Origin: Zoroaster sp. YZ-2022 | Taxonomy: Eukaryota > Echinodermata > Asteroidea > Forcipulatida > Zoroasteridae | DNA length: 64,000 nucleotides | Assembly (NCBI GenBank): GCA_029582265.1 | Contig: CM055837.1 | Span: 9,623,926 to 9,687,925 of the forward strand | Reading direction: 5' to 3' | Shown here: positions 33,753 to 44,526 of the stretch, piece by piece | How positions within the stretch are numbered: the stretch's first letter is position 1 | How the letters are laid out: each line of letters opens with the position of its first letter | The notes under the pieces: model-generated | The model's input: the letters and a program-made list of their open reading frames with translations, nothing else | The model's database searches: none | Told to the model about the DNA's origin: nothing | Position numbers and translations under genes: made by a program

Positions 33753-34203
33753 TATGACATAAAACACAATAAAGGGGGCCACTTTCCTACTGTTGCGTTA
33801 GCAGTTTTTCTAATGGTTGTAACTTTTTTTTAAATATCTGAAACCACCCAAAAAGAATTTCAACATTTGAATAGACATGCATGCTTATCCTAAAGATAAT
33901 TTGAGTTGATTATAATATTACTATTATTTTTTTAATTACCCTAAAATTTCCATCAACAAATGGACGGAAAAGTGAGGTAACTTTTTCCGTCCAATTTTTA
34001 TGGAAATTTGAGGGTAAAAAAATAAATAAAAAATAAATAAATAAAACAAATCAACTCAAATTAGTTCTAGTATAAGCCTGCATGTCCATTCACATGTTGA
34101 AACACTTTTTGGTCGGTTTCAGGTACTTAAAAATAACAACCATTGGAAAAACCGCTAACGTGACGGATGCAAAGTGGCCCCCTTTATTGTGTTTTATGTC
34201 ATA
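33753..34203. mobile_element. long hairpin MITE (TGACATAAAACAC), copy 2
   Basis: TA-flanked, same architecture as 12916-13368 in the opposite orientation, and close to the copy at 35057. Central segment CATCAACAAATGGACGGAAA and TTTTTCCGTCCAATTTTTAT. Confidence 0.9.
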
Positions 34204-34865
34204 TAGGATAGAGACAGGGGACCAGTCTAAATTCCATAGTGCATGTCCTGTCGGTAATGTCGTCAACCCGCCAAAATTTAGGGAAAAATCTAGTATCATG
34301 AGTTAGGGACACAAACGTAACAATACGACAATACAGCCATACTGTGAAAATAAAACATGCAAGGTGAAACTATAAACCAAGCATGACTAAATTCTGTGAC
34401 CGTCTGCATTCTAGTATTCAGCAGTCCACTTCCTGCCCTCAATGTGAGCGCAACTGTAGTCATTGTCTCGATGCACTATCAAAGTGAAAGCTGCATTTTC
34501 CATCTTACATGTTTGTGTCGGCACATTCATGTAGACAATCTGCTCAGATGTGGGATCAATATTTCCCGTCTAGTTTCCATGGCTGTACAAAAGGAGATAT
34601 GACACTTGTGTTGTGCAGTGGTCACAATAGCCGAAGCATCTAACGTTACGCAGCACGGCTTACATATATATAACACCAGATACTGGCCTCTTTGTTTTTG
34701 GCAATTTTGAACTTTGAACTTTGAATTTTGGTGCCACGTGCTTTGTGTACCAATGCGCATCACTTGTGAAACAGTTACAGTATGAGCACTGTGCATAGAG
34801 ATGCCAACCCGTGAAAATCAGCGCATGTTGAAGCCGGTTCTTGTCCATGTTCGAATCGGCTCTGA
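34204..34865. other. unassigned
   Basis: TTTGAACTTTGAACTTTGAA microrepeat at 34707-34727. Around 34630 there is a diverged end of the CTGAAGATCT element. No exon recognised. Confidence 0.4.
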
Positions 34866-35025
34866 GGCCAATTTCATAATAGAGCTGTTTAGCAGATAAT
34901 TGCTTAGCGATTTTCTTTGGTTACCGGCCAAACTTTCATACAGCATGTATGCATTTGGTTGGTAGTCTGTTTTATATTGCTAAGCAAAATTCTCTGCTTA
35001 GCAGCTCTATGAAATTGGGATATGG
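34866..35025. mobile_element. GCTTAGCA MITE, 160 bp
   Basis: Left GGCCAATTTCATAATAGAGC with TGTTTAGCAG and right CTGCTTAGCAGCTCTATGAA then ATTGGG are inverted. The interior repeats TTGCTTAGCG/TTGCTAAGCAAAA. Relatives at 35519 and 50818 have the same ends. Confidence 0.75.
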
Positions 35026-35056
35026 AAAGTTTATCCAGCCAATTATCACAATGGCA

Positions 35057-35501
35057 TATGACATAAAACACAATAAAGGGGGCCACTTTCCCACCGTCAC
35101 GTTAGCAGTTTTTCTAATGGTTGTAGTTTTTTTTTAATATCTGAAACCACCCAAAAAGAATTTCAACATTTGAATAGACATGCATGCTTATCCTAAAGAT
35201 AATTTGAGTTGATTATTACTATTATTTTTTTTAATTACCCTAAAATTTCCATCAACAAATGGACGGAAAAGTGAGGTAACTTTTTCCGTCCAATTTGTAT
35301 GGAAATTTGAGGGTAAAAAAATAAATAAAAAAATTTAAAAAAATCAACTCAAATTAGTTCTGGTATAAGCCTGTATGTCCATTCACATGTTGAAACACTT
35401 TTTGGTCGGTTTCAGGTACTTAAAAAATAAATAACAACCATTGGAAAATCTGCTAACGTGACGGATGCAAAGTGGCCCCCTTTATTGTGTTTTATGTCAT
35501 A
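35057..35501. mobile_element. long hairpin MITE (TGACATAAAACAC), copy 3
   Basis: TA-flanked, same orientation as 33753-34203, about 0.85 kb downstream, and highly similar along the full length. A local duplication of the region is not indicated because the intervening DNA differs from the flanks. Confidence 0.9.
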
Positions 35502-35518
35502 TACTAGTAGTTAATTCC

Positions 35519-35700
35519 AGGGCTCAATTTCATATAGCTGCTATTAAACAAATAGTTTTTGCTAAGCAAATATTTTTGCTAAGTAATATAAAACAGACTA
35601 CCAGCCAAAATGCATACATTCTGTATTGAAGATGGTCTGGTAACAAAAGAAATCTGCTTAGTAAATATTTCTGTTTTAAGTAATTTCGTTCTGCTGGATG
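35519..35700. mobile_element. GCTTAGCA MITE, right end lost
   Basis: GGGCTCAATTTCATATAGCT, TTTGCTAAGCAAATATTTTT, and ATATAAAACAGACTACCAGC shared (inverted) with 34866-35025. The matching right terminus is not found. Confidence 0.6.
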
Positions 35701-36084
35701 AAATTGTCACCAGTCCGTTTGAAGATATTTTATGTATATTTTATGTTGTTGTCCTTGACTCCTTGTACTTTGAAGTTAAATACCTCACAAAAGACCTCAC
35801 AAAAGACCGTTGTATTATGAACCTTCATATTTCCTTTCTATAATTGAATGTAATATGTATTATACACGTACAATGTTAGAATGGCACTGTATGCAGGTTT
35901 TGTGATAGTCATGACGTGTGTGTAGGAAACAGTATAAGCCAGGATTTGCAAAAATGGTTTTGTAGCCCTTGGCCTTAAGGATTGAGAGGGCAGCAATGGC
36001 CACCATTAAGATTGAGGCCTGGATTTGTGTTATTCATTAGTTTTGGGGAAAAAAGGGTCCAAATATTTCAACAAATATTTAAGT
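35701..36084. other. unassigned
   Basis: No exon recognised. CTCACAAAAGACCTCACAAAAGACC is a 12-bp tandem duplicate. Confidence 0.4.
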
Positions 36085-36195
36085 CTCCAGTTTCTGGTCT
36101 CGATTGGAATTCTACCAAAAAAAATAAAAAAACGCATCACCGCACCGATTTTGAAGTCGACCGATGACCAGAAACCGGAATTTTTTTTGTTGGCC
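36085..36195 (+). mobile_element. CGGTTTCTGGTC-family, internally deleted copy E
   Basis: CTCCAGTTTCTGGTCTCGAT directly joins TTGGAATTCTACC, an A tract, CGATTTTGAAGTCGACCGAT and GACCAGAAACCGGAATTTTT to GGCC at 36192-36195. About 110 bp, with only ends retained. A possible left GGCC lies near 36016. Confidence 0.7.
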
Positions 36196-36215
36196 TAATG
36201 TTAAAAATGTGTATA

Positions 36216-36630
36216 TTAACCCTAACCCTCCCAAATCCTCAAATCCTCTTTGCTAAAGTGAAGGATTTTGAAGGATTGAGGTTACATGCTACATGCTCAT
36301 TGCTAAAGTGAAGGATTTTGAAGGATTGAGGTTACATGCTACATGCTCTTTGCTAAAGTGAAGGATTTTGGAGGACTGAGGTTATTAGGCATACTTGCCT
36401 TTCCATGGTACATGTACATCCATGTTTGTTGTAGTGATTGCAAGGTCAGTGCTTGGGTCAGTGGACACTGTTTATTGCTTCATGCATGCAGGGAGGGTCC
36501 CTGGCCATGTACATGTATCACAGATTAGAAACACATGTGTGCATACATGTCATGTGCTTGCTTTACTACTGAAGGATTTTGGAGGATTCAGGTTATGTGT
36601 AAGCAAATGGGCCTAGGGAGTTCGGGTTAA
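36216..36630. mobile_element. TTAA MITE family B copy with left-end duplication
   Basis: TTAACCCTAACCCTCCCAAA to GAGTTCGGGTTAA. The left GCTAAAGTGAAGGATTTTG / GGTTACATGCTACATGCTC block is repeated three times, as at 25003 and 62713. Confidence 0.9.
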
Positions 36631-37658
36631 TACTTGTACATATAAGGCCCTAAATTGGTCATAGTTTTTTTTGTTAAATTGCAGATATAGGTTTAAGAAA
36701 TTATTTATGATTTTGCTGTTTTTGCAAAAAGTTATTATGACCCACTGTCATTATGCATGCATATTAGATTGCAAACCAGTGGTGCAAACAGCCATAATTG
36801 CATGACTTCACAACTCGTGTGGTGCATTTTGTCATAATTATATCCTAAAACAATCCCCAAAAGAACGCCACTGCTCTTTAAAGCTGACGCTACGACCGTA
36901 TAATCTGGTAGATTCTGAAGTCCATAGCTAATTGACTGCGTCTTTTTTGGATGGAGTCGTGTACACTGTGCGTTGTTCATCAAAGCATCATGACATTGTA
37001 GTCCAAGAGACTATGAAAACAGACTCCAGTGACTCATCCACTGTTAATATAATTACCATGCAGATTTAGTAGCAATTTACTTGGTGACATTCCCGACGAT
37101 TACTATGGCAAAACAGATTAATTGCCGGCTGAAGTGCCTCTCGTTGTCTTAGCGGATTTTCACGGAGAAGGAAAAATGTCTGTCAATAGAAGACACGGGC
37201 TGCTGAAGTGCCTCTCATTGTCATTGCGGATTTTCTTGGAGAAAGAAAAATGTCTATCAGAGAGAACACGGACTTGAGTATGGGAGCATTCCTGCTGATG
37301 CCAGGAAGCTTACCAGCATCGATCTACTTTTCCCCTCTATTGTGTGATTAAAAAAGGCTTATTTTAACACAGTGACGGTGTCCACGGTAAGGAAAGAAGA
37401 GACGATGACGAGTAACAAGATTACGTTAAAAGAGATCAAATAAAAATATCCCTCGAGGGCCCACGTGATTCATCTCCCGAAATTTTTGTTGATATTTTTT
37501 TTTAGCCACATGAAGTGATTTTGTGATCTTTATGAAAGAAGAGGCATACATGCATGTCATTGAAGACATTGAGAAGACAGTGGCTTGAAGGCATGAGGCT
37601 GGTGACTGGGGAAACAGGTGATCACCATGGGGATATCAAAGCAGAGAAGGATGGTTAA
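36631..37658. other. unassigned with 74-bp tandem duplication
   Basis: GCTGAAGTGCCTCTC.TTGTC followed by GCGGATTTTC occurs twice (37129 and 37203), a 74-bp duplication. No exon recognised. Confidence 0.5.
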
Positions 37659-37790
37659 GGCCAACAAAAAAAGTCTCCGGTTTCTGGTCATAGGTCGGCT
37701 TCAAAATCGGTGTGGTGACGTGCTTTTTGGTAATCTTTTTTTCTTTTCCAACCAGTGAAATGCGTGATACATATATATACAATATTTTCT
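37659..37790 (-). mobile_element. CGGTTTCTGGTC-family fragment, copy F
   Basis: GGCCAACAAAAAAAGTCTCC, GGTTTCTGGTCATAGGTCGG and CTTCAAAATCGGTGTGGTGA: the 3' end of the element, reversed. It breaks at about 37790 where the 58-bp-unit family begins. Confidence 0.7.
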
Positions 37791-38035
37791 TGAAAGAAGA
37801 GAAGTAGCCACCAAGGAAAGAAAGAAGTAGCCTGTATTGTGTCCAAACCTCTAGTTTCTTGTTTGTGGAGATGTGGAGAGTCTGTAAATCCTCCAAAATT
37901 AAACATCCAGGAGGTTCAGGGGGCTTTGTCCACAAGACAAAAGGGAGACCCAGCCCCGCTAGCCATTTTTCAGGAATTTTTTTTACTTTTGTCAAATGAC
38001 ACCCCTGTTCTTTTGTTGTGTCATTCAGGAGATAT
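37791..38035 (+). mobile_element. 58-bp-unit dispersed repeat, single-unit copy
   Basis: TTGAAAGAAGAGAAGTAGCC through ATCCAGGAGGTTCAGGGGGC and AAAGGGAGACCCAG to CATTTTTCAGGAATTTTTTT and GTCAAATGACACCCCTG. One unit only, which shows the unexpanded state of 26241-26895. Confidence 0.75.
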
Positions 38036-38309
38036 TAAGTGAAAACACATTCAGATTATTTGTGTTCATTCTGTTTTGGAGAAATTTTGTTTCCCAAGGA
38101 CAAAAAAGCATTTATAAATAATTTGATCGATTTTACTAAAATGATTGCAACTCAGTCTCATGTATATCTGTAGTCATTTCTTTTGTCATTTTTTGAGAAT
38201 ACAAATAGTGTATAGAGGATTTAAAGGGACTGTGTACATGTAACATTGGTAATTACCTGATTATAAAATGACCAAACTATAATCAGAAAGCTAACTTAAC
38301 ATGCTTATT

Positions 38310-39010
38310 CCTAACAAGTCCTCCAAAATTCTTCTCCCGTTTTTGATGGATTCTGTACTCCACAGAATCGAGCATGCAGCCATGTGTACCACAAACTGCT
38401 TTTGTTGGAGTCAGGACTGTGTTATAGGGTGTGTTTGTTTTGAACATATCCGGATCTCGATCACCAGACAGTCCGTACGGTTCAGACAGTTTACTGATCC
38501 GGATCCTGTATTTGCTGATCCTGCTCACGCAGTGGATACATGCTAGATCCAAGATGGCGCAAACGAAAATAACAAGACGAAAATCACTGCAGAATTCATT
38601 AAATCATCATGAATAATCATAAAAACTTTTTGAAACAATTTATTTGAAGGTCAAAATAAATTATCATTGCTGTCAAATAATATCTAAAACAGTTTGTCAA
38701 AACAAAAATCTAAATTTAGCGGATGAATTCTGCCACGGACACATCTCTGCCGTGGTACACAGCCGTATACAATGGGCATTATCTAGCGGCTGAGCTACGA
38801 CATGGATTTGATCCCCAAAAAGTTTGTGTTTGTTTTCGCACTGCGCACTATCACACGATCCTGATCCGCGATCAGGAGTGAAACAAACACGCCCATAGCC
38901 ATGCCATGGATGCTTTGCATTTAAACACTGTACCAATTCCATCAGCGTCCAACAATTGGGGTACCTCTTTACTGCATGTTAATGGATTTTGGAGGATTTG
39001 GGATGGTTTC
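38310..39010 (+). repeat. 97-bp-family repeat interrupted by a transposon
   Basis: GCTTTTGTTGGAGTCAGGAC before, and ATAGCCATGCCATGGATGCT / TTGCATTTAAACACTGTACC after, a 468-bp insertion match the continuous unit seen four times at 57770-58190. The outer part (TGGATTTTGGAGGATTTGGG) resembles family B interior DNA. Confidence 0.7.
38427..38894. mobile_element. GGG(T/C)GTGTTTGTTT element, 3-bp target duplication
   Basis: Left GGGTGTGTTTGTTTTGA and right TGAAACAAACACGCCC are inverted; ATA is duplicated (38424-38426, 38895-38897). The related 57.8-kb unit shows the empty site tgtgtatagcc. Internal GATCCGGATC/GATCCTGATC words sit beside both ends. The 3-bp duplication and GGG start suggest PIF/Harbinger-like. 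Confidence 0.75.
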
Positions 39011-40255
39011 TAGCCAAAATGCACGTACCAATTTATCATTTCTGACATGTCGGACAGAAGTACATGTAACTTTCTCAGGATGTTTTCCATCTCCAAACCA
39101 TGTAAACTTTCAGATAATATTCCGCTTTGAAGGGGATCTACCATATTGGCAATTACCTGAAGAGAAACTGAACGAATGATTATATAAAAGCTTCCTTGGT
39201 TGTATGGTAATGTCCCGAACACATTATTGCTTCTGACAGGTTGTCATTTTCGATAAACCGTGAAATGTAGAATATTTCAAAATCAGAATTGGATCTTCAG
39301 CTGATGATCCATTTTTATATTAGATTGTATTCAACAAATTGGAATGCCTTTGTTTTCTTCTTAACGACACAGCAAATTAAAGTTGAAATGTTAAAAAAAA
39401 GAATTAAAAAAAAGAAAAGAATCAACCTCACTTGGTGTAAAGTTGATGATGGGAGCAAACATTTCTGTCAGAGGTGCTATAATTTTAGTACAATTAATCA
39501 AATTATTTGTTTGCAAATTAATTTTTGTCCTTTGAAGATGTAAATTCCATGTTGGAATGAATACACAAAATTTTAATGTTTTTTCACTATTTTCATTATA
39601 TTCACAGATTTGTTTTATATATCTTGATTCTAACAAAATATGAATGCATTTACACATATTTTACGACAGATCTGTATTCAACCTGCACAATGCAACTTGA
39701 ATGTGATCTCTCTGAAATCATTAAAAGATAGAACTCAGCAGCTCAGTATCTTTTGAAAATACCTGAATCAAAATGCAACTCCATTGTGATCTTTCTGAAG
39801 TCATTGAGTCATTGTATGGAGGGAATTGGTTACATGATGCTTGATACTCAGGGGAACACAGGTGACTGGCATGGGGCGAAGCATAGAGGCAGTTTAGAAC
39901 CGAAGGGGACCCTGTCTGTAATATTGGAACAAGCCTCAATAGCACCGATGATTGTATACTACCAACAACAATCCACCTCTACTGTGCTCACTCTGAAGAT
40001 GTTCAAAGGGTGAAAGGGTTAGTGGTTTGGGGGACATGATGCTGATGGCTGGGGGGAAACAGGTGGCCAGCATTAGCAAAGCAGAGAGGCAGTTTTGAGC
40101 CAAAGGGCAGCCGAGTCTGTTATATTGAGTTGAGGAAACTAAAGTGCTTTGAAATAACCTCAATCCTCAGAAGGAACACCGCACAGAAAGAGCTGGAAAT
40201 ACAATGTACATGTAGTTAATGGTCATTACCGCTGCCATCCTCTTCTTCGTGGTAG
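39011..40255. other. unassigned
   Basis: A diverged two-copy repeat (about 39835-39935 and 40035-40135, both with GCA..GCAGAGAGGCAGTTT-like words) and an A-rich tract at 39390-39420. No exon supported. Confidence 0.4.
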
Positions 40256-42330
40256 TGGTTCAAATAGGAAGATTATTTTCACAAAGCTTGCCCCAACCTG
40301 GTGGAATGACCCAAGAATGTGCACTCATGATAAGGATAATGAATGGTACATCTACCTACGTAATAAGGATACCATGTCACAAAGCTTGCCCCATCCTGGT
40401 GGAATTACCCATGAATGTGCACTCGTAATAAGGATAATGAATGGTACATCTATCTACGTAACAAGTACACCATGTCACAAAGCTTGCCCCAACCTGGTGG
40501 AATGACCCAAGAATGTGCACTCATGATAAGGATAATGAATGGTACATCTACCTACATAACAAGGACACCATGTCACAAAGCTAGCCCCAACCTGGTGGAA
40601 TGACCCAAGAATGTGCACTCATAATAAGGATAATGAATGGTACATCTACCTACATAACAAGGACACCATGTCACAAAGCTAGCCCCAACCTGGTGGAATG
40701 ACCCAAGAATGTGCACTCATAATAAGGATAATGAATGGTACATCTACATTGTACCTACGTAACAAGGACACCATGTCACAAAGCTTGCCCCAACCTGGTG
40801 GAATGACCCAAGAATGTGCACTCATAATAAGGATAATGAATGGTACATCTACCTACGTAACAAGGACACCATGTCACAAAGCTTGCCCCAACCTGGTGGA
40901 ATGACCCAAGAATGTGCACTCATGATAAGGATAATGAATGGTACATCTACCTACGTAATAAGGACACCATGTCACAAAGCTTGCCCCATCCTGGTGGAAT
41001 TACCCATGAATGTGCACTCGTAATAAGGATAATGAATGGTACATCTACCTACGTAACAAGGACACCATGTCACAAAGCTTGCCCCAACCTGGTGGAATGA
41101 CCCAAGAATGTGCACTCATGATAAGGATAATGAATGGTACATCTACCTCGTAATAAGGATACCATGTCACAAAGCTTGCCCCAACCTGGTGGAATGACCC
41201 AGAATGTGCACTCATGATAAGGATAATGAATGGTACATCTACCTACATTATAACAAGGACACCATGTCACAAAGCTAGCCCCAGTCTTGTGGAATGACCC
41301 AAGAATGTGCACTCATAATAAGGATAATGAATGGTACATCTACCTACGTAACAAGGACACCATGTCACAAAGCTTGCCCCAACCTGGTGGAATGACCCAA
41401 GAATGTGCACTCATAATAAGGATAATGAATGGTACATCTACCTACGTAACAAGGACACCATGTCACAAAGCTAGCCCCAACCTGGTGGAATGACCCAAGA
41501 ATGTGCACTCATAATAAGGATAATGAATGGTACATCTACCTACGTAACAAGGACACCATGTCACAAAGCTTGCCCCAACCTGGTGGAATGACCCAAGAAT
41601 GTGCACTCATAATAAGGATAATGAATGGTACATCTACCTACGTAACAAGGACACCATGTCACAAAGCTTGCCCCAACCTGGTGGAATGACCCAAGAATGT
41701 GCACTCATGATAAGGATAATGAATGGTACATCTACCTACGTAATAAGGACACCATGTCACAAAGCTTGCCCCATCCTGGTGGAATTACCCATGAATGTGC
41801 ACTCGTAATAAGGATAATGAATGGTACATCTACCTACGTAACAAGGACACCATGTCACAAAGCTTGCCCCAACCTGGTGGAATGACCCAAGAATGTGCAC
41901 TCATGATAAGGATAATGAATGGTACATCTACCTACGTAATAAGGATACCATGTCACAAAGCTTGCCCCAACCTGGTGGAATGACCCAAGAATGTGCACTC
42001 ATGATAAGGATAATGAATGGTACATCTACCTACATTATAACAAGGACACCATGTCACAAAGCTAGCCCCAGTCTTGTGGAATGACCCAAGAATGTGCACT
42101 CATAATAAGGATAATGAATGGTACATCTACCTACGTAACAAGGACACCATGTCACAAAGCTTGCCCCAACCTGGTGGAATGACCCAAGAATGTGCACTCA
42201 TGATAAGGATAATGAATGGTACATCTACCTACGTAACAAGGACACCATGTCACAAAGCTTGCCCCAACCTGGTGGAATGACTCGCATCCAGAAGATTTGT
42301 TAGTGGGATAGTTGGTTCAAATAGGAAGAT
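40256..42330 (+). repeat. 98-bp minisatellite block 1, flanked by an 18-bp direct repeat
   Basis: About 21 tandem units of 98 bp (AAGCTTGCCCCAACCTGGTG, GAATGACCCAAGAATGTGCA, AAGGATAATGAATGGTACAT) end with a unique tail GACTCGCATCCAGAAGATTT. The whole is bracketed by identical TGGTTCAAATAGGAAGAT at 40256-40273 and 42313-42330. Variant units (CCCCATCCTGGTGGAATTAC; CCCCAGTCTTGTGG; ACATTATAACAAGG) recur about 786 bp apart, an 8-unit higher-order repeat. Open frames in it are repeat artefacts because 98 is not a multiple of three. Confidence 0.95.
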
Positions 42331-44043
42331 CAAATGAATTATAATTTTCATTTATTACATAAAAATAATTTTTATTTATAATTTTTTTTTGCAAAATAGT
42401 AGTTATTGGCCTAGCAGGTTCTTTCTCAAAGGCAAAATGGGTCGGAATACAAACAACATACATATATAAACATAAGAGTAAGCGGAAGTTAGTCAGGTGT
42501 GAAATGAACACAATAAGAAGAAGATACAAGAAGCAGAGTCAGGCACTGGTCCCTAGGACCGGACAAAAGGGGGATTAAGTACGAATAGAAGTACCAGGGG
42601 TTTTTGGCTGGGAGAAGAGATTATGAGATTAAGTAAGACTTAATTGCAGTGACACCATGTGAAATTCTCTATTGAGTAGTAATTAGTTCTGAAAAGAACT
42701 GGAGGTTACAACTGGACATTTTGATCAGTATGCTCTGATCGTGATTATGAGATTAGTGAAAAGCAATGAGTCAGACAGAGGAAGTAAAACTAGATGTATT
42801 TATTAGTATTTATTTTATTATTATTTTTTTTGGGGGGGGGGGGCAGTGACCAGTAGGTGATTTTTCTCCTGCTTAGGAGAAATGACTTCCCAAAGGTAGA
42901 TGTGCTTAGCACATTAATATTTGCTTAGCACATTAATATTTGCTTACCAACCAAACATATATTATCACAAAATGATGTATTGGTTTTTGTGTGTTGGCTG
43001 TCATCATCTGTAACGGATGTTACAGTAGGTTTGTGTTGATGGTACATCTATGTACAGCTATCTGGTTGTTGCGTTCTGAAACTTTGGGGGTCATTCACAA
43101 ATGGTACAGGACGTTATCAGGATAATCCCATGAAGGGAAGAAGAGATGAGTAGGCCACCTTGCTAGGAGATGAATACAAAACGAAGCAACCAACCAATGT
43201 ACTGGTCCCCAAGAAACCTACCCAGAAGAGCGAGGTGAGCTAATGGCATTACATGAATAATGCTTGGCCCAGAAGTTGCGGCCTGTAAGTAGAGTAAATA
43301 AATTTTGATCCAAAAAATTACCGTACCTTATCGCGTTTTGCACTGTGCCCCAATGGTTGCTGTTATCTCCCCCCCCCCCCAACCAACGTGGATCCACTCT
43401 CAGTGATTATGTTACTTGACATGAAAAAATTTCTCTTTGAAAATATATAAATAAATTAGAGTTGAATTTTTTTAAAAACTCATCCTTAATTGATTCTTCA
43501 GAAGTTTGCCGATCAACTTTTATATTTCCCTCGCAGAAATCACAAGTCTAGTGCTATTTTCCCATTCCATTTCAGTGTTGGAGAGCCAAACCCCCCCCTC
43601 CCTCTCCAAGCCCAGTGGTGTTTTGAAAATGGCATATTTGATAACGGCCCACGTAATCGAATCATGCAATGTACCGCAGTGTAACATTTATATATTTGTA
43701 TATTTAATTGATATTACTGACTGGCTGTGTGTGGGATGTGTAGAGTGACCTAGATTCCAATGCTATTAATGAACATACATACATGAATATGTGGCCGATG
43801 GTCCTTCAGTGTTTACACCTGGTGTGCTGATTGCTGTAGATGACACTAAGTCATGCAAAATAGATAAATGGAAATAGATGCGTGTCCTGTTATTACAGTG
43901 AAAAATAGTAGGGTTTGTAAAAGTGCTGTTTCCCTTCACTTGTTATAGCCAAAAATACTAGGTTGGGTATAGATTGTTGATTTAGTATTTGTTTTATGCC
44001 CATCAGAAGGTATGGATTTTTTATTTAGTTTTTTTGTCGAGCT
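42331..44043. other. unassigned with scattered repeat fragments
   Basis: CCTAGCAGGTTCTTTCTCAA at 42411 (hairpin motif shared with 24838), a G run at 42832-42843, two direct TGCTTAGCACATTAATATT copies at 42901-42940 and a C run at about 43370. No exon supported. Confidence 0.45.
42622..42765 (-). mobile_element. Penelope-like fragment with decayed hammerhead-like end
   Basis: Reverse of the 6276 fragment: GTAAGACTTAATTGC, AGTGACACCATGTGAAATTC, GAGTAGTAATTAGTTCTGAA, AAGAACTGGAGGTTACAACT, then GATCAGTATGCTCTGATCGT. The GAAAC has decayed (cattttgatc). Confidence 0.5.
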
Positions 44044-44349
44044 TTAATCCTAACCTTCCAAAATCCTCCAAAATCCTCCAAAATCCTCTTTGCTAAAGTG
44101 AAGGATTTTTGGAGGATTGAGGTTATTAGGCATACTTGCCTTTCCATGGTACATGTACGTCCATGTTTGTTGTAGTGATTGCAAGGTCAGTGCTTGGGTC
44201 AGTGCTTGGGTCAGTGGACACTGTTTATTGCTCCATGCATGCAGGGAGGGTCCCTGGCCATGTACATGTATCACAGATTAGAAACACATGTGTGCATACA
44301 TGTCATGTGCTTGCTTTACTACTGAAGGATTTTGGAGGATTCAGGTTAT
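44044..44349. mobile_element. TTAA MITE family B, right end lost
   Basis: TTAATCCTAACCTTCCAAAA with the full core, including a duplicated GGTCAGTGCTTGGGTCAGTG, but it stops at TTCAGGTTATG where a tRNA-like SINE fragment begins. Confidence 0.85.
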
Positions 44350-44359
44350 GAACCAAATA

Positions 44360-44450
44360 AGGAGTGCCAGCATGTTAACCTGGAGGTCGCAGGTTCAAAT
44401 CCCACTCGAGTCAATTTGTCTGTGTTCTTGATCAATCTAACCAAAAAAAA
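44360..44450 (+). mobile_element. tRNA-like SINE fragment
   Basis: TAACCTGGAGGTCGCAGGTT and CAAATCCCACTCGAGTC contain a B-box (GGTTCAAATCC) with a T-stem, followed by a short body and a 17-A tail. The A-box part is incomplete. The A tail sets it apart from the ATT-tailed SINE. Confidence 0.6.
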
Positions 44451-44526
44451 AAAAAAAAATACTTCTGCAAAAAAGGGGCACGCATTAATATATGGTAAAT
44501 TAGTTCTATAGATCCAGTCTTCCAAA

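Noticed and set aside
40219..42280. Repeated 62-70 residue frames with NKDNEWYIYLRNKDT
   Set aside because: Generated by the 98-bp satellite, which is not a multiple of three and shifts frame each unit; no continuous protein is possible.
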